Positions 60,973 through 64,000 of a stretch of 64,000 nt of DNA are shown piece by piece. The stretch's first letter is position 1. Every line of letters begins with the position of its first letter. The notes under the pieces are model-generated. The model was not told where the DNA came from. It made no database searches and was given only the letters and a program-made list of their open reading frames with translations. Position numbers and translations under genes: made by a program. Source of the DNA: Hymenolepis diminuta (Eukaryota; Platyhelminthes; Cestoda; Cyclophyllidea; Hymenolepididae); NCBI GenBank assembly GCA_900708905.1, contig CAADRB010000030.1, forward strand, positions 1,739,139-1,803,138. Direction: 5' to 3'.

Positions 60973-63900
60973 ATTTGTTTATGCGGACTGTCGATGAAAG
61001 TGAGTGGTAGACTTCAATGGAACATAATTTTGATGGAGGATTGGTCTGCACGAGGAAATTTGACAAAACACTGTTCTTTCAGCAGATTGGCTGGGAGCAT
61101 TGAGTACTTGCCACCTTGCAAACGTGAGCCAATCACTCCAAAGTGAAATACCCGAATTTATCAAGAAGACGCTCCTGTAATACAAATATAATGGTAATTA
61201 ATTTTAAGAGGGAGGAAATGCAAACTTAAATTTGAGTTATACCTGGATTGAGTACTTTAATCTAATAATTACCCACTTTATCAAATTTCTAAGAAATATT
61301 TATGGTAATTGTTGTTAAATTGTTATTAGACGTTACAATTTAAACAATCTTCATTTACTTTAGTATCATCTTAACAAAATTAATTAAATCATAAAAATTC
61401 GATTGATATTTTAGCAAAAATGCAATTAAAATGGAAAAATACTGAATAAACTTCAAAAAATAGTTATCTGTGATTTAACAATATAAGGTTTTCTTTTTCA
61501 TTTTATTATTTCTTGTTGACAATTTTTTCCCATTTATTAATTTATTAAGTTAGTTATTTTTTGCCTTAACTACGATAAAGTACCATTTGCTTGTCATTAT
61601 TACACGCAGCACTTTTGCAACAAGTTGGCATTTTAAAGTTTATTAAGAAACAGAGCTAATTAAGCAAATTGAATCTAATTCCGATTAAATCGGATCTTAG
61701 GAGCAAAATTAATGGACTGATTGAAAACAATTACTTTACTTATTTCTCAAGGCATTGTTTACAAATAGTACATTTTTCATCGTGAGGATGGCATTTGAAT
61801 ACTGGGAATAATAAATAGGTTTAATGCAGGCAAAAGAAACCGATTAGAATTGAAATCATATTCAGAGGAACAAAAGTGTTTGACAAATTGGGTCTTTCAA
61901 TTCAAGTGCCACACTTTTCATTTTTTCAATTATATTACATTACTTCACGTTATAATGTTTCACTGTTTCTTAAGTGAAATTTGATCGCGGTGTCATATCA
62001 TTAGATTAATTTTAATGGTTTGTCTACCACTTTCGAGGTATTGTTCTTCTAAAATTATAGATAATGGCATGAAAGAACACATTTTATAGTCCATTGAAGT
62101 TCACCTTGAATGAACTCTGATGAAGAAACATACAGCAGACCTAACCATTAAAGACTATTCAATTAAGTGGTTTTTTGCGACAGCCCCAGATCTAAGTGTC
62201 ACGAATTTCTTGGAGCCGAAAAAATTCTTTATTGCTGCTACAGTTAACCTCTCCCTTCTTCAGCGCTCACTCATCAATTTTATAGAAAATTAATTGGCTC
62301 TGTCTTAGTGTTTGCCGTTTCAGCTAAACTCAGCTTCTTCATACTATATTTTTAGATCGCTCAGTTAATAAATAGAGATTATTTGAAATTGTAACCTGCT
62401 TATTAGTATTTGAAAATAAGAGAGCCGAATTAATACATATTTTCTTGGGGTTAAAGAGAACACCAACGTTTTCTTAATAACTCAATTTAGGATGTTCTAC
62501 TAGGTGGAAGCTTATCTTACAATTTTGCAGTTGTCATTACTAGATATCAGTTCGTATCCATATATAATTTTATGGTTCCGCGTTCCTAAAAAAATGTTAG
62601 AACCATCAGATAACGGAATAAATTGTGATAAGGGCAAGTGTTTTAAGGAATTTAGATTTTTGATGATGATGCCGCCAAAATTACTCTGAGACTTGGATGT
62701 GAATCAGTTATAGAAAAACCATCTGAACATTGAGAATATCAAAGAGTACAATAAGTGATAGGGTAGGTGAGGTCGAATATTAGTAGATAATGAAGTCAGG
62801 ATATCAAGAATTAGGAGAATTTATCTGGATTCTAAATGCACTGAGTTGTTCAGTTTTGCCCTATATTCATTGCCCATTGTGTAATATCCTAATACTTCAA
62901 AATTTAAGCATCATGGTTTCTGAGCCGGTTCAAGCCGGTTAAATGCTTAGCTTATCAATGAGGAGCTGCTTATTCCACACTAAATAATTTGTTTTGCCCT
63001 TGACAAGTAATCAAAGTGCATAAGGTCTGAACAAGTTATTTCTTTCTTTGATAATTTGTTTAATTTATCAAACAAATACTTTAAAAGCTTTTAATCACTA
63101 TTGTCAACAGCAATACAAATAATTATACTTTTAACTATGTGAAGCAAATGGAGCCGATTAACAGAAAGTCCAACAAAATATTAAGGAAAGAGGGTCAAAA
63201 ATTTGCAGATTGAGATGTCAAGGTATCAAAGAGTCTTATTTGATTTAATCTTGGATTCGGAATTGCACAATACTTGACAGATATTTCACGTTCAAAAATT
63301 CAAATTTTGTTATTATTTCTCCTTGATTGTACTAGATACTTAAATACGATGTCAAGTCTTTGTTGACAGATTTTTATTCATGGTGGTTGGTCTTGTCGCT
63401 TCAAGTTATTTTTCTTTCGAGCGGTTGAGAAGGCAGCATGATATGAACGTGATATACAGCAATGTACAGTATTTACGAAAGCTTTTTACTTAAAAACTCG
63501 TTTACACAACTATTGTATTTATATATAATATTGCAAAATGTAAACGTTTGATTAACGAAAATTACATTTGGCTGTAGTAGTATTTTCACACTAAATAATA
63601 GTGTGAAAACATTTATTTAGTCCAAATTTGTCATAAAAATGTCAAAATTTGTGAGTTAAAAAATTTTAAAGCAAGTTCTGACACGTACGAAAAGTAGTAG
63701 ACCATGGAAAAATGAAATAAAATTTACGTTTATTTGGAGATAAATGCAGATCTTAATGAATCCCAATTAACAGTAGAAGTCGATTTCAATAAAGGCTTTT
63801 CCTATAGAAACACTTTCGACTCCACAAATAGCAGAGTCAAGTGATAGTTGGAGGCCGCTTAAGCCTCTGCTCTGGAGGGGGAGGCTGAAAGTAGTTTGTG

Positions 63901-64000
63901 TTTATGTTAATATTTTAGCAACATCCTCTATTTAACTAGAATGAACAAGCATGATAGGATATATAAGTTTTTAGTCAGAGTAATGCATTTGCAGGAATTT
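60973..64000. other. K2P upstream flank
   Basis: Three kilobases upstream of the K2P start codon, expected to hold its 5' untranslated region and promoter. No TATA box or other core element can be singled out in such AT-rich sequence. A short frame upstream of the ATG is separated from the channel by an in-frame stop. A perfect 11-bp hairpin sits at 63583-63609. Confidence 0.5.
63583..63609. repeat. Perfect short inverted repeat
   Basis: Eleven-base arms TTTTCACACTA and TAGTGTGAAAA around a five-base loop. No T-rich tract or gene end nearby gives it an obvious role. Confidence 0.7.

Noticed and set aside
60979..61185. 68-residue minus-strand frame just upstream of the K2P ATG
   Set aside because: An in-frame TAA separates the channel ATG from upstream sequence. 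This frame is probably untranslated leader or intergenic.
1..64000. CRISPR arrays, operons, phage or bacterial mobile systems
   Set aside because: Spliced animal genes throughout. No regularly spaced repeats or prokaryotic gene clusters are present.

Overview
The window is animal nuclear DNA, AT-rich, with few genes and long introns. Vinculin and a two-pore-domain potassium channel make it metazoan. Several things point to a parasitic flatworm, most like a blood fluke: introns of only 30-35 bp at the start of the vinculin gene, growing to kilobases further in, and a background full of decayed small mobile elements. The taxon is inferred from gene architecture, not from a species-specific marker.

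Three protein genes can be read exon by exon, all on the minus strand. (1) Vinculin starts at 23649 and runs leftward through eleven exons to 977. It leaves the window before its actin-binding tail, so 776 residues are visible. (2) A methionine-R-sulfoxide reductase B (MsrB) gene lies just upstream of vinculin (25386 to 24674). It is complete in four exons and encodes 140 residues. (3) A K2P potassium channel (60972 to 40593) is complete in four exons and encodes 900 residues. Both pore loops and all four membrane helices are present, together with an unusually long cytoplasmic loop. All splice phases agree through the three reconstructions.

Layout: 1-976 is vinculin 3' flank or intron. 977-23649 is vinculin, with a decayed mariner-family transposon (11761-13007) in its 11.7 kb intron and several SINE-like repeats. 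23650-24673 is a 1 kb spacer and 24674-25386 is MsrB. 25387-40592 is a 15 kb gene-poor interval with a near-identical 86-bp duplicate pair, SINE-like copies and one weak candidate membrane-protein exon near 34.2 kb. 40593-60972 is the K2P channel; its 12.5 kb first intron holds a short, broken LTR retroelement with gag-like sequence only. 60973-64000 has no recognised gene. A 50-base assembly gap lies at 41396-41445.

The three genes do not form a functional unit. Vinculin links integrin or cadherin adhesions to actin, MsrB repairs oxidised methionine, and the K2P channel carries background potassium current. I found no undescribed multi-gene system. The points most worth following are the unusual K2P architecture, the vinculin linker without the poly-proline motif, the gag-only LTR element with a conserved terminal hairpin, and the dispersed SINE-like family.
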